The position numbers and the translations under genes are program-made. A stretch of DNA of 64,000 nucleotides from positions 1 through 64,000 of the forward strand of contig QPMI01000555.1 of the NCBI GenBank assembly GCA_004431415.1, in the 5' to 3' direction. Origin of the DNA: Cyanophora paradoxa. Lineage: Eukaryota > Glaucocystophyceae > Cyanophorales > Cyanophoraceae. The notes beneath the pieces are model-generated. The model was not told where the DNA came from, did not search any database, and saw nothing but the letters and a program-made list of their open reading frames with translations. Shown here piece by piece: positions 21,152-32,782 of this stretch. Position 1 is the stretch's first letter; each line of letters starts with the position of its first letter.

Positions 21152-23438
21152 ATGAGCCGGCCGCGGCACGCCAGATCCATGGCAGCGTCGGCGTCGGCCT
21201 CGCTTTTCTTCGGCGCTCCCGTGTCGCTGGAGGTCGCGGTCGCCCACATCCGCGCGGCGACGCGAGCTGCCGCGGCTGCGGCCGACGAGAGCTCGCGCGA
21301 CGCGACCCGCAACGCAAGCCGCGGATCCTCTGATGATTCCTTCGACGCATCGGACGCAGGAGAAGGTGCGCGCGCTCTCGCTTATCGATATCGTTAAGCT
21401 CGATCGGCCTCGGTCCGGCGCCGAGGGCGCGCGCTTGCCCCGGATCCGGATGTCTTTCGAGAACTGCATGCGACTGCTTCTTCCGCTTTAACTTGTCACG
21501 TTGCCGCCCGCGCGCAGGGGCGGGGGGCTGGCTCGCCCTCAACATGGACGAGGCGGAGGCCGTCCTCGCCGCCGCCGCCGCCGCCGCCGCCGTCCCCGCC
21601 TCCCTCGGGCCCCTCACCCTCTGGGAGGTGCGCCCGCGCGCACGAGCAGAAATAATGTTCTCCGCCTTGCCATTTCGATTTCTGGAGTTTCGCGGCTCGT
21701 TTATTTGATTTGTGGGATCCGGAAATGGGAGCTCGAACTCGCTGATTTTTCGATCTGTCAACGTTTCCTTTCTTTCTGGGTGCAGCCGCAGGGCATCCTT
21801 CTTCAATATGTTGCTGCCCTGTTCCTCGATCGTGTTGCCTTCCTGTGCCCAATTCTTCTCCTCTTTTCTCTTGACATCTGCCCGATTTATATGAGCCCGA
21901 TGCGATCTCTTCTCTTCTCCCTCGATCAATCCGGATCCGTTCTTCCCGCGGCCGTGCTTTTTTGCAGCTGCCTCGAGCGATTTTTGGGCTGTCAGTACTA
22001 TAGCTAGTCCTTTTCTCGTCCGACTAGTCCTTTTCTCGTCCGACAACTCTAGGTCTATTTCGTTTAGCTGCGCCGCTTCGAACTTAAGCTCGGAATCCCT
22101 TCAATTTCCTTTCCTCTTTTCGAATTCTTTCAAATTTCCCATCGGACGATCGCGGTCGATGCTCAATCTGGTCGTCGACGGTTGCGGCCCCGCCCGCGGC
22201 CCACCCCGAGCCACGCCCCGCGGCCAGGCGCCGGCTCGAGCTGCGTGCAGCGTTTTTTCGGTTTCCTTTTCCTTTTTCTGAGGCCTCCGAGCCATTCCAG
22301 CATGCGTATACCTCGCGATCAGCGCCGCTGCTTCTAGATCTCGGTCCTCCTAAGAATTCGCATTTTCGAACAACTCGTACTTCCGCTTTTCGCGTCGTAG
22401 ACCGAGCCTCGGAGCTCGAGAGCTACATTTATGCCTAGACGCGCTAGCTATACAGCTATATATATAGCGGTCGAGCTTCGGTTTCGACCGTCGGATGCCT
22501 TGGTGTGAGAGCGTTCGCTGAGTTGCCGTCGGCGTCGCGCAGGAATTCGAGGGCGGCGGCGGCGGCGGCGGCGGCGAGGACGACGCCGAAGCCGACGGCA
22601 GCGCGGGCGGCGCGCCGCCCGATCGCGAGCCGGCGCCCGCACGGGCGCAGCCGCATCCACGGCCAGCTGCGGACGCTCGCGCCGGAACCGAAGGTGCGCG
22701 CGGATGCACGCCCCGCCCTCGGCTCGCGCTCGTGCCAGCGCTCGGCTCGGCCAACGTGCCCGGCGGTATCGCGCGCAGCGGCAGGCGGAGCGGGTGATGC
22801 GGCGCCGCGCTGTCGCGAAGGCGAGTGGGGCAGCTCCGGATCCTCGAGCTCGAGCCCCGCCCTGGTCAGTGCGATCGCAATCGGGGACGATTGCGAGATC
22901 TAAGAGTGGCCCCGGCGCCGGCGCCTCGCCTCGGATTCGAATTCGATCGCGAGCTACGAGCCGCCGCTGGTCACAGATCGGCGAGAAGCGGTGGCGCGTC
23001 GGCGTCCAATTAATTCACTTAACTTAGTAAGCTTAATAATTAGCTCCCGTAAGCTTGCACCCCGATCGAGCTGCGGCGCCGGCGCAATGCGACCGAGCGC
23101 CTCTGACGCCTCCACGCCTCTGCGCAGGCGTACGTGGCGTTCAAGCAGCACGCGGCCTTCCTCCTGGAGCCGGCCCCCGACCCGGCGCCCGCCCCCGCCG
23201 CCTCAGGCCCCGGCCGCGGCCGCGGCCGCATGGCCCACTGCCACGTCCCCGCCCCCGTCCTCAGGGTCCTCTCCCCGCTCCCGCTTTCTTTCCCACCGCA
23301 TCGGCGCCTCGTGATCGCGTGCGGGGGCGGCAGATCGACGAGGCGGCGGCGCGGGCGGCCCTCGCCGGCGTCTGCCGCGCCCTCGTCATCCCCCTCGACC
23401 CGCCCTCCATCGGCTGGCACCTCCTCCTCCGCCGCTAG
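21152..23438 (+). CDS. Gene X3, six-exon orphan
   Basis: Frame-intact copy of X. It begins MSRPRHARSMAASASASLFF (an in-frame Pro-Arg insertion relative to X1) and ends PSIGWHLLLRR with stop at 23436-23438. Exon 4 starts CGGCAGGCGGAGCGGGTGATGC, differing from X1 by substitutions but not in length, and it has the same kind of 6-nt duplication before GTCAGT as X2, encoding extra Ser. The poly-Gly and poly-Ala tract lengths vary by whole codons. No family recognised. Confidence 0.65.
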
Positions 23439-23627
23439 CCCGCCGGCCCCGCCCCGCCCCACACCCCTTCCGATCCGATCGTGATCGTGATCATGGCCGC
23501 CGCCTCCGCCCAGCAGCCGCGACATAATGCGAGTTCCGTCGCCTGAATCAGAGTTGCCAGCTGACGTCGACTGTTATTTGATATCGATTTCCATCAAAGT
23601 AGACCCCTATATTATAACGCAGTTGCT

Positions 23628-24410
23628 TTGAATTCTATAGCTACATCTTTCAAATTTGAAACTGACCTTGTTAGCTTTATACTGCCTTATTATTGCCGAG
23701 TCGTAGTGTGCGCACTTACGCGTCATCAAGCAGAACCGACTATGACAAGATCATGGTTCGAGCCCCGGCGGGGCGGTTTCTGGGCGCACGGCCCACCGTA
23801 CCCCCATCCAGGTCGAGATGCTGCTCTGGATCGCCGTGAACGGCTGCCTCGGCGGCAAGTACGGCCTCCCCTGCGGTGCGCGCCGGCGTATCCCTACCCC
23901 CATGAAAACCTCCCGTACCCCCCGAGCGCCGGCGCAGGCGTCATCGCGCGGGAGCACCGCGAGGAGCTCGACGAGCTCACGATGGAGCTCGCCGGTGAGG
24001 GGGATACGCCGTTCTCACTCCGCGCGCCGTACCCCCCCCCATCTCAAATGACGCCGTACCCCCAGGCGTGGCGGAGGAGGCGCTGAAGCTGAAGCTCGAC
24101 CCGGGCCTCTGCCAGCGGCTGGGTACGCCCTCCAGCTAGCCAGCCAGAAGGCTCCGGGCCGCCCCGACGCTCACTCCCCCCCCTCCCCCCTGCATTCCCC
24201 TCCCCTCCCCCCTTCGCCCGCAGTGGACTACTCGGGCAGCGTCTCCCACTTCATGTGCTCCGTGAAGGTCCGTACCCCCCCCCTCCCCTACCCCTCCTCC
24301 CCCCCCATTTTTCGCCGCAGGAGTTCGAGTGGCGGAACGGCTGGTTCGTGAAGCAGGACACGAGCCCGCTGCACATGCAGTACCTCCGCGCCCTCGGCTT
24401 CGTCAACTGA
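23628..24410 (+). pseudogene. Gene Y3, downstream exons intact, 5' exon shifted
   Basis: From the VEKLLWIAVNGCLGGKYG exon to the stop at 24408-24410, every exon reads in phase (VIAREHREELDELTMEL, VAEEALKLKLDPGLC, VDYSGSVSHFMCSVK, EFEWRNGWFVKQDTSP). The preceding exon has lost about 13 bp compared with Y1 (CACTTACGCGTCATCAAGC), which changes its frame before the shared DYDKIM end. If transcription starts downstream this copy could still be functional; otherwise it too is broken. This is the best copy for a protein search. Confidence 0.5.
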
Positions 24411-25425
24411 GGGCGGGGGTGGCCATGGGCCGGCTCGCCCGCGGCCGGCTCGCTCAGCTCAGCGGCTCCTCGCGATCGCTTGATCGCGACTTGTTTCTCT
24501 CTTTTCAATGAAACTCCCCATGTATGCACGGCCAATATCAATTGCATTGAATTTCGCAACCCGTCGCCGGGCCGTCGGCGCCGTCGCTAACATACCCGCG
24601 GCAGCCACGCGCGGGCCGCGGCCGGGCGCGAACCGCGCCGGGTCGCCGCCGGCCCGCACGCAGCGCAGCGCGCGCACGCGCACTGCGCAGCGCGGCCGCA
24701 ACTTGCAATTGCAAGTTGCAATCGGCAATATTAATGGTCGCGATCGGCGCCCGGCCGGCACGGCCGCAAGTTGCAATTGGCAAGTTGCAAGGGAAATTAC
24801 AGAATCATGATTAGAACACTGAGAACAGTAATACAGATCGTGATCATGACTCAGTGATCACGAGGAGCCCCGTGCGATGGAAAGCTTCAGTCGCGTCGAT
24901 CGGGTACCCCAATTTATTTTCCATTTCGCGACGACTGTAGCCCCCCGGCCCAAATTACTTCCCCCGGGGCCGGCGCCATGGCCATGGCGCCGGCCAAATT
25001 AAAGATGTAGATTTAGATCGACCTCGAGTCACCGAGTTCGCACGCCGATTCTCTCCGATTCCGGGCCCCGCGGCCGGCCGCGGAGGCTGCGGAGCCCCCT
25101 AGGCCTCTAGATCTAGATCTCGATCTAAGCTCCCAAAGCCTCCCATATGCATATCTTCTGTGATGACGCGATCGAGCGCAGCAGGTCGACGTGAGCGCAG
25201 CACGTCGACGTGTCGACGTCTGCAGCTGCAGCTGCGCAGCTGGCGCCCGGCGCCCGGCGGCCCATTTCGACTAAACTCTGCAATTGGGATCGTTCGTTCT
25301 CCCTGCTCGCTCTTATTTCCCGGCCCCGATTCTGCTTATGCAGCACTTCATTGACGGCGACGCATCGATTTCAGAGGCGCTGATCGCAGCGCCGACATCG
25401 CGCGCGCGCGTGATTGAGGTCGGGG
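24411..25425. other. Spacer between units 3 and 4
   Basis: Near-identical duplicate of 20,151-21,151 with small indels. No gene supported. Confidence 0.55.
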
Positions 25426-27731
25426 ATGAGCCGGCCGCGGCACTCCAGATCCATGGCAGCGTCGGCGTCGGCCTCGCTTTTCTTCGGCGCTCCCGTGTCG
25501 CTGGAGGTCGCTGTCGCCCACATCCGCGCGGCGACGCGAGCTGCCGCGGCCGCGGCCGACGAGAACTCGCGCGACGCGACCCGCAACTCAAGCCGCGGAT
25601 CCTCTGATGATTCCTTCGACGCATCGGACGCAGGAGAAGGTGCGCGCGCTCTCGCTTATCGATATCGTTAAGCTCGATCGGCCTCGGTCCGGCGCCGAGG
25701 GCGCGCGCTTGCCCCGGATCCGGATGTCTTTCGAGACCTGCATGCGACTGCTTCTTCCGCTTTAATTTGTCACGTTGCCGCCCGCGCGCAGGCGCGGGGG
25801 GCTGGCTCGCCCTCAACATGGACGAGGCAGAGGCCGTCCTCGCCGCCGCCGCCGCCGCCGCCGCCCTCCCCGCCTCCCTCGGGCCCCTCACCCTCTGGGA
25901 GGTGCGCCCGCATGAGCGGAAATAATGTTCTCCGCCCTGCTGTTTCGATTTCTGGAGTTTCGCAGCTCGTTTATTTGATTTGTGAGATCCGGAAATGGGA
26001 GCTCGAACTCGATGATTTTTTGATCTGTCAACTTTTCCTTCCTTTCTGGGTGCAGTCCGACGGATATCACGGATACGTATCCTTCTTCAAGCACTGTTTC
26101 CTCGACCGTGTTGCCTTCCTGTGCCCAATTCTTTTCCTCTTTTCTCTTGACATCTGCCCGATGTACATGAGCCCGATGCGATCTCTTCTCTTCTCCCTCG
26201 ATCAATCCGGATCGATATCCATTCTTCCCGTGCTTTTTCTCAGCTGCCTCGAGCGATTTTCGGGCTGTCAGTACTAGTCCTTTTCTCGTCTCGTCTCGTC
26301 CGCGCCGGCCCCGCTTCGAACTTGAGCTCGGGATCCCTTCGATTTCCTTTCCTCTTTTCTTTCGAATTTCCCATCGGACGATCGCGGTCGATGCTCAGTC
26401 TGGCCGTCGACGGTTGCGGCCCCGCCCGCGGCCCACCCCGAGCCAGGTCAGGCGCCGGCTCGAGCTGCGTGCAGCGTTGTTTCGGCTTCCTCTTCCTTTT
26501 CTGCGGCCTCCAAGCCATTCCAGCATGCGTATACCTCGCGATCAGCACCGCTGCTTCTCGGTCCTCCTAAGAATTCTAATTTTCGAACATCTCACGATCG
26601 TACTTTTCGCGTCGTAGACCGAACTCGAGAGCTGTGTAGAAGGCCGTGGCTAGACGCGCTAGCGTTTGAGCTTCGGTTTCGAACATCGGATGCCTTGGTG
26701 TGAGAGCATTCGCTGAGTTGCCGTCGGCGTCGCGCAGGAATTCGAGGGCGGCGGCGGCGGCGGTGGCGGCGAGGACGACGCCGAAGCCAACGGCAGCGCG
26801 GGCGGCGCGCCGCCCGATCGCGAGCCGGCGCCCGCGCAGCTGCAGCTGCAGGCGCAGCCGCACCCACGGCCAGCTGCGGACGCTCGCGCCGGAACCGAAG
26901 GTGCGCGCGGATGCACGCCCCGCCCTCGCCCTCGGCTCGCGATAGGGCCAGCGCTCGGCTCGACCAACGTGCCCGGCGGTACTACGGTATCGCGCGCAGC
27001 GGCAGGCGCAGGGGGCGTTGCGGCGCCGCGCTGTCGCGAAGGAGAGTGGGGCAGCTCCGGATCATCGAGCTCCGCCCTGGTCAGTGCGATATCGATCGGC
27101 GTCCCGGGTCAAGCAAGCTTAAGCTTTAAGGGGACTACCGCGAGATCTAATTTATAAGAGTGGCGCCGGCGCCTCGGATTCGAATTCGATCGCGAGCTAC
27201 GAGCCGCCGCTGGTCGCGGATCGGCGAGAAGCGGTGGCGCGCCGACGTCCCCGCGGCCGCGCGTCCAATTAATTCACTTGAGCTTAATGATCAGCTCCCT
27301 TGCACCCCGGCCCGAGCTAGCGCTGCGGCGCCAGCTGCAGCCCAATGTGACCGATCTCGAGCGCCTCTGACGCCGACGGCCGCGGGGCGCGGGGGCCCCC
27401 TCTGCGCAGGTGTACGTGGCGTTTAAGCAGCACGCGGCCTTCCTCCTGGAGCCGGCGCCCGACCCGGCGCCCGCCCCCGCCGCCTCGAGCTCCGGCCGCG
27501 GCCGCGGCCGCATGGCCCACTGCCACGTCCCCGCCCCCGTCCTCAGGGTCCTCTCCCCGCTCGCGCTTTCTTCAAATTCCCGGCGCCTCGGCGCCTCGTG
27601 ATCATGACCACGTGCGGGGGCGGCAGATCGACGAGGCGGCGGCGCGGGCGGCCCTCGCCGGCGTCTGCCGCGCCCTCGGCATCCCCCTCGACCCGCCCTC
27701 CATCGGCTGGCACCTCCTCCTCCGCCCCTAG
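25426..27731 (+). CDS. Gene X4, six-exon orphan, last unit
   Basis: Frame-intact copy with start MSRPRHSRSMAASASASLFF and an altered C-terminus (HLLLRP instead of HLLLRR, stop at 27729-27731). Exon 5 starts VYVAFKQHAAFLLEP instead of AYVAF. As in unit 1, the optional exon reading SDGYHGYVSFFK is present near 26,056. Downstream homology to the other units stops soon after the stop codon, so this unit is truncated and has no Y gene. Function unknown. Confidence 0.65.
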
Positions 27732-28556
27732 TCCGCCGGCCACGCCTGTGGCCACAGCAAAAGTCAAAGCTATTGAAAGCCTGTGGCCCCCGCTCATGAT
27801 CAACGGCTAGCACTTCGAATTCCGCCCCGGCCATGGCCAGCCTGCCGCGCCCGCGGCCCGGCCCGCCCCAGCCCTGGCCATGCATATGGGCGCAACCTAG
27901 GCCTAGGCCTAGGCCTGCCGTCCCCGCGCCCGGCCCAGGCCAGCCTGCCGCGCCTGCGCCTCGCCAGCCGGCGGCCCCCGGCCGGCGCCGGCCCCGCCAG
28001 CAGTGCCCGGTGCCCAGCACCCGGCCGCGGACCCATGCATCCGCGGCCTATATATATAGCTGAAGCGCTAGCTATAGCTAGCGCTCGGGGGAGTGCTAGA
28101 TCGATATTATAAATCATTTAATTAACAGTGCTTGAAGTTTTCGATTCGTCGCATGCATTCGAGAGAAAGCTGTAATTATCAATGCTTGCAAGTTTTTCGA
28201 TTCGATGCATTTGAGGGAAAACGTCATCAAAAAAAATGAGTGAAGGGCTACGTCATCGCGATCACCTCTTCTGCCTTCCCTTTAGCCCTTCAGCCCTTCA
28301 GCCCCGCCGCCGAGCGCGCACCCACTAGTACTCCGCCCTTCACCGCGCGCGCGCCAGCTATAGCTAGCTGCTCAACCCGCGCCCCCTCGCGATCGCTACT
28401 GTCGATCGCTCGACCCGCGCCCCCGCTCACTCCGGTCGACGAGCCGCTGAGCGCAGCAGCAGCAGCAGTAAGAGCAGCAGCAGCAGCGCGCCAGCTACCA
28501 GCGAGCACCGCAGACCAGAATCAGCGCCAGAGCACCGCACGCGCACGATCGATACC
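27732..28556. other. Intergenic region before the PLAC8 gene
   Basis: No gene supported. It includes a Pro/Ala-like GC-rich stretch with TAGGCCTAGGCCTAGGCCTG (27,898-27,920), TATATATATAGC at 28,050, a direct repeat AAGTTTT(T)CGATTCG(T/A)(C/T)GCAT at about 28,134 and 28,191, and CAGCAGCAGCAG triplets at 28,456-28,490. The PLAC8 start follows. Confidence 0.4.
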
Positions 28557-30301
28557 ATGGCTGCGCGCGGCTCTATGATCAAGCCCTATCTCGAGCCCGG
28601 GCGGATGGCGAAGACGGGGGCGCCAGACCCCGCCATCGTGGCGAAGTATCCCGCGAACTTCAAGTCCACGCACGAGAAGCTGACGTGCGGCGATGCGCCC
28701 TGCCTGCTCTTCCTCGGCTCCATCAAGGCCAAGAGGTACTGCAACGTGTGCGGAATCGATCAGCTCGCCGGCTCGACGGTCTACCTCTCCGACCACTGCT
28801 CCGGATCCATGGACGTCTGCATGAAGTGCTACGAGGAGGAGGTGCACGCCCCTCCCGGCGCCGCGATCCCTCGAGCTCCCTCGCGCCGCGTTTGCGCCCC
28901 GTACACATATTTACGACTCTCGCGCGCTTCCGCAGGCTCGCACTGGTCGCGCGACAACAGTAGAGGGCGCCAAGCCCCAGATTCATGCTCCGCCGGCTCC
29001 CAAGCCCGCGGCACCGGCGCCTCCTCCCGCCCCGGTTCTTGTCCCGGCTCCGGCTCCCGCGGCGCCCGCCTCCGCGCCTGCAAGCCACGACTACTCCACG
29101 GGCCTGTGCGACTGCCTCAGCGACACTGAGAGCTGTGCGCACGCATGCGCTCCTCTAAACTTCTCTCGAATTCGTCTCGCTGTTTCTCTATTCCTGACGC
29201 CCTCTGCGTTTAATTTGCAGGCCTGATCACATGCTTCGTCCCGTGCTTCCAAATTGGCTGGACCGGTGCGCTGCAGCTGCGATCCTCGCATTCCGCATGC
29301 ACATCCCTCCGCAGTCGCTGATTGTGATATCGATCCCCGCCCGCAGCTGAGAAAGTGCGTTGATTTGAAGAATTCGAAGGCCGCACGCGCGAAGGCCCTT
29401 CAACTTCGTTTGCTGACTCGCCGCGCCGCGGCAGCTCGACGGGAGCAGCTGCGTGGACGCCGCGTGCGCAAATCCCGCCCCCCCACGCGAGCTCGAGCCG
29501 CGAGCTCGCTCACCGACGCTCGCTGCGCCCGCCTCGTGCCCCGCAGGCTGAAGTCCTGCGTTGCGACGTGCCTCTGCGGCAACGCCGGTCTCTTCGTGCG
29601 CCCCGCGAGCCTTAGCTTCCGAAAAATATTTCCATGGTCTCTGATTTACTCGCTTGCCCCGCGCCGCCGCAGTTCTGTGGGTGCGCCTCGGGAATTTGAA
29701 ATCTCGCGGGCACCCGCTGCGATCGATAGATCGCTATCCCCTCTAAGCCTCCCGATCCGCTCCGGATGCGCAGCTTCGACTGGCGCCAGAAGATCCGCAA
29801 GACCTACAGCCTCGGCGTGCGCACGCGCGCGCCTCCTTCCCTTCGCTTCCGTATCGATACCCTGCGCGCGCAGGAGGACCGCACAATGGACTGCCTGAAG
29901 ATGTGGTGCTGCACCTGCTGCGCGTGCGCTGAATTGTTACTCACGTTCTCGGGCTCCGCTCGAGCTCGCTTAAATATTTATCAATTTCCCCGCCCGCCCC
30001 GCAGCATCGCTCAGGACGCCCGCGAAGTGAAGTGCGCCCTGCCCCGGCCCGAGTGCAATATATACAATATACAATATACAAGTTCTAACCCGCCGCGTGC
30101 AGGAAGCGGACGACGCCGGTGGGGAAGAACCCGATGGCGGCCCCCGCGAGCCCGCCCGCCTTCAACAAGCCGCCCCCGGCCGCCTTCGGGGCGAGCCCCA
30201 GCGCCCACGGGGCCGGCGGGCATGGCCACTTCACGGCCATCGACGTCCACGTCGAGCACGACCAGCAGGCCGCCCCCGCCGGCAAGTTCAACCAGATGTG
30301 A
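28557..30301 (+). CDS. PLAC8-family cysteine-rich protein
   Basis: Exon 1 (28557-28841) encodes MAARGSMIKPYLEPGRMAKT and a Cys-rich N-terminus (CGDAPC, CNVCG, CMKCYEEE). Exon 2 (from 28936) has a Pro/Ala linker and then STGLCDCLSDTES. The following exons add CLITCFVPCFQIGWTAEK, a Cys-rich stretch (SCVATCLCGNA), FDWRQKIRKTYSLG, EDRTMDCLKMWCCTCC and AIAQDAREVKK, in matching phase. The last exon is a Pro/Ala/His tail ending GKFNQM. The G-L-C-D-C, C-F-V-P-C, W-C-C-x-C-C and Q-D-x-R-E-V elements in this order are the PLAC8 signature. PLAC8 proteins of plants, fungi and algae act at membranes in cell-size control, Ca2+ flux or heavy-metal transport. Junctions between 29,360 and 29,790 are the least certain part. 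The N-terminal Cys module is not a standard part of the family. Confidence 0.8.
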
Positions 30302-31824
30302 TCGTAATAGCCCCCGCCCCCGCCGGCAAGTATGGCTCTTGCTGTTCTCTTCGCGACCCCTTCGAGGAAATTTCTGCGATGCTCTTCATTTTCTCCTCCT
30401 GAATAAATCGGCATTTAATCCCTTTCCATATGCATGTCATTCGAAGAATTGTTATGCATTTCGATCATGATGTGAAAAGCTAAGTAGCTAGATATGTATA
30501 GCGCTAGTGCAATGTTGACTGTAAAGCAGGAAGAATTCCGGTACTAGATGTAGGTGTATTCTTTGTGAGATCAATTAACGTGTGCCAGAATGCTTCCGAA
30601 ATTCGTGCCGCGCGTTTCAAGGCTTATCGCGAAAATTCAGAGCTGTCGGGCCGGCCCGGCGGCCCGGGGAAATATCTCAAGACAAGAATTCCCAAATATG
30701 AGAGAGATTAATCAATACGAGCGAGCGTCCGACGGTCAGCTCCCATAGAGGCACTCCCCACCCTGCGCCGTTCGCGCGAAATGACCCCGGGGCAGAAGCC
30801 CCGCGCGGCCATCTCCGCCAGAACGCTTTCGTACAGCGCAACGGGCATCTGCCGCAGCGCGCGGGTAAATAAGAGGGCTCAGGAAGTGCATGTGCACACT
30901 ATAATTAGTTATCGGGAGGAAATCCTCGCGCGGCGCGCGGCCACCGCGCGAAATTTGCGAAACGTGGTTCGCGCGCCTGCTGGTCGCGCGATAGGATCCA
31001 GATCCAGCGCCGGCTAGGCCCTGAGGCTCCGTCACCTGCGCACTCAGTGAACTGAATTCGAAGCTTCAATTCGAGCATCGGAACCCCGCCGAACTACTAG
31101 GATACTTAGTACTCGTGCCATCGCGCACCACCGCCCAGTCATATTGCTGGACGGCGCCCGCTTTTAAATTCTGGCTCTGAGATTGTCCAGCTCCGAGCAT
31201 CGCGATCCAGTAGGGAACGCTGAACTCCAACGCGTTGCTCTCGCCGCCGCCTCCGGATCCGGCGGGCCCGGGGCCGCCTGCAGCTGATCCGAGGAGGCGA
31301 CTAATTTTCGCGCATGCCGCAAAATTCGCGAACTGCCTTGACGGCCGCGGATTAATTTATTGGCAGTCTGAATAATGAACAAGGCAGTCTTGTCTAACTG
31401 CTGTATGCAGCGAGGTCGAGGGACGGGACAGTTACGGGCGGCTCCGACGACGACGTGCATTCGGCGCCCAGCGCGACTGCGACAGCAGCGCACACTGCAA
31501 TCGCGAGTGCGCGTACGTAGCGCAGAAGCTGCAGCTGACGATCTGGATCGGTAATTCATGTCGGCAGTTGCAGCAACCGGTACATTGCAAGCTGTTCCTG
31601 GATGGGAGCTCGAGAGAACTCTGGAGAGAAAGCTCGTCGAGAGAGGAGCTCTCTATCGATTTATATCGCTCGCGGCCGGAGCGCGAGCTCGCGAGGTCCT
31701 CGATATAAATCGATCGATATCGATCTCGATATCTCAATCGAAATCTCCCCTCGCTTAATTAAGCTTCCGCGCCTCCTCTAAGAAGGAATTCAGCACCACG
31801 CTCTGGGCGCCGCGGCTGGCCCGG
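30302..31824. other. Intergenic region, possible unassigned exons
   Basis: An AGCTCCCATAGAGGCACTCC motif occurs at about 30,738, matching the motif upstream of the X genes. A frame at about 31,460-31,720 contains RDCDSSAHCNRECAYVAQK and could be an exon, but no partner exons were found. Otherwise no gene is supported. Confidence 0.35.
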
Positions 31825-32619
31825 ATGTCCGCGATGCAGACACCAGCCGCGGGTTCGAACGCTTCCGTCTCCGACTTCGAAATTCGCCAGGCACGCGAAA
31901 GCGATCGAGAGCAAGCGCTAGCGAACGGAGTGCCAGATCGCGAGCAAGTGGAAGTTCGTCCAGGTACGCGCGCGCGCTGTCGTCTTCGCTGTCAAATTCG
32001 CGCGTGGGGCGCGTGAATAGTTTTAATAACCAGCCGGCGCTGGCGGCCTGCGAAACCCCACCGCGAAAAATTTGCTCACCGGAGTTCTCACCGTCCAGGT
32101 CTCACGCGCGAGTTCTGGGAGCAGCAGGAGTATGGAATGAATCCTCGGGACGAGTCTCGCTATGAAGAGGTGCGCTGCTGGTCGTGGCGGCTAACGCTGT
32201 CTGCCCTACGTATATATACTAATTATAATTGCATAAACCACCGGTACCGCGATCGGCTCGCGCTCGAGCTCGCACTCACACCTGGGGCAGGACCAGGAAT
32301 ACACGCGGGCTTGCACGTGGAGCGCGCATCAGGACGCGTTCCCGCTTGACATAGACGCGACGTGGGTTCGTACGCGTGCGCGTGCCCGCGTGATTTCGAA
32401 GCGCGCGCAAGATCGAATCTGCGCATGCGCATGCATCTGACGCTCCACGTGCAGCTGCAGGAGCCGGGACCGGCGGCTGCGGCGGCTGCGGCGGCGAGCG
32501 AGCCGGTGCAGCACGCGCAGGAGCTGGCGCGCGCGATCTTCTCGAGGGACATGGACGCCCTCCTAGACCCCATCTTCGATTTCAACGCCCCAGAGCCCCC
32601 GGACGACAGATACGATTGA
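31825..32619 (+). CDS. Gene Z, three-exon orphan, 124 aa
   Basis: Exons 31825-31963, 32099-32169 and 32455-32619 join in phase. Intron 1 starts GTACG and intron 2 GTGCG; both end in CAG. The product starts MSAMQTPAAGSNASVSDFEI, has a charged middle (GLTREFWEQQEYGMNPRDES) and an Ala-rich run, and ends with HAQELARAIFSRDMDALLDP followed by an acidic tail. The C-terminal half resembles a short helical interaction segment; no family was recognised. It is convergent with the TIR gene, with 163 bp between stops. A decayed second copy at 41,990-42,560 lies next to copies of the TIR 3' end, so Z and the TIR end were duplicated together. Confidence 0.55.
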
Positions 32620-32782
32620 TCATGCATATGATTATAATTACATTCAAATTAAATCAATTCGATCTCGATCGTGCAGCGAACTAATTATAAGGCATCGCAA
32701 CCCTACTCGCACGCGTGCAACACGTTATTCGTAATTATAATAAATCGTTTAACCCCTGGCGGGGCCAACCGCGCGCGAGCCC

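Larger units (their letters stand above)
10736..27731 (+). repeat. Tandem array of four gene-bearing units
   Basis: Start codons of the homologous X genes lie at 11209, 16118, 21152 and 25426, giving spacings of 4,909, 5,034 and 4,274 bp. Exons, introns and spacers all align between units, so whole units were duplicated. The spacers after units 2 and 3 (20,151-21,151 and 24,411-25,425) are nearly identical. The spacer after unit 1 differs and is longer. Unit 4 ends soon after X4 and has no Y gene. Confidence 0.9.
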
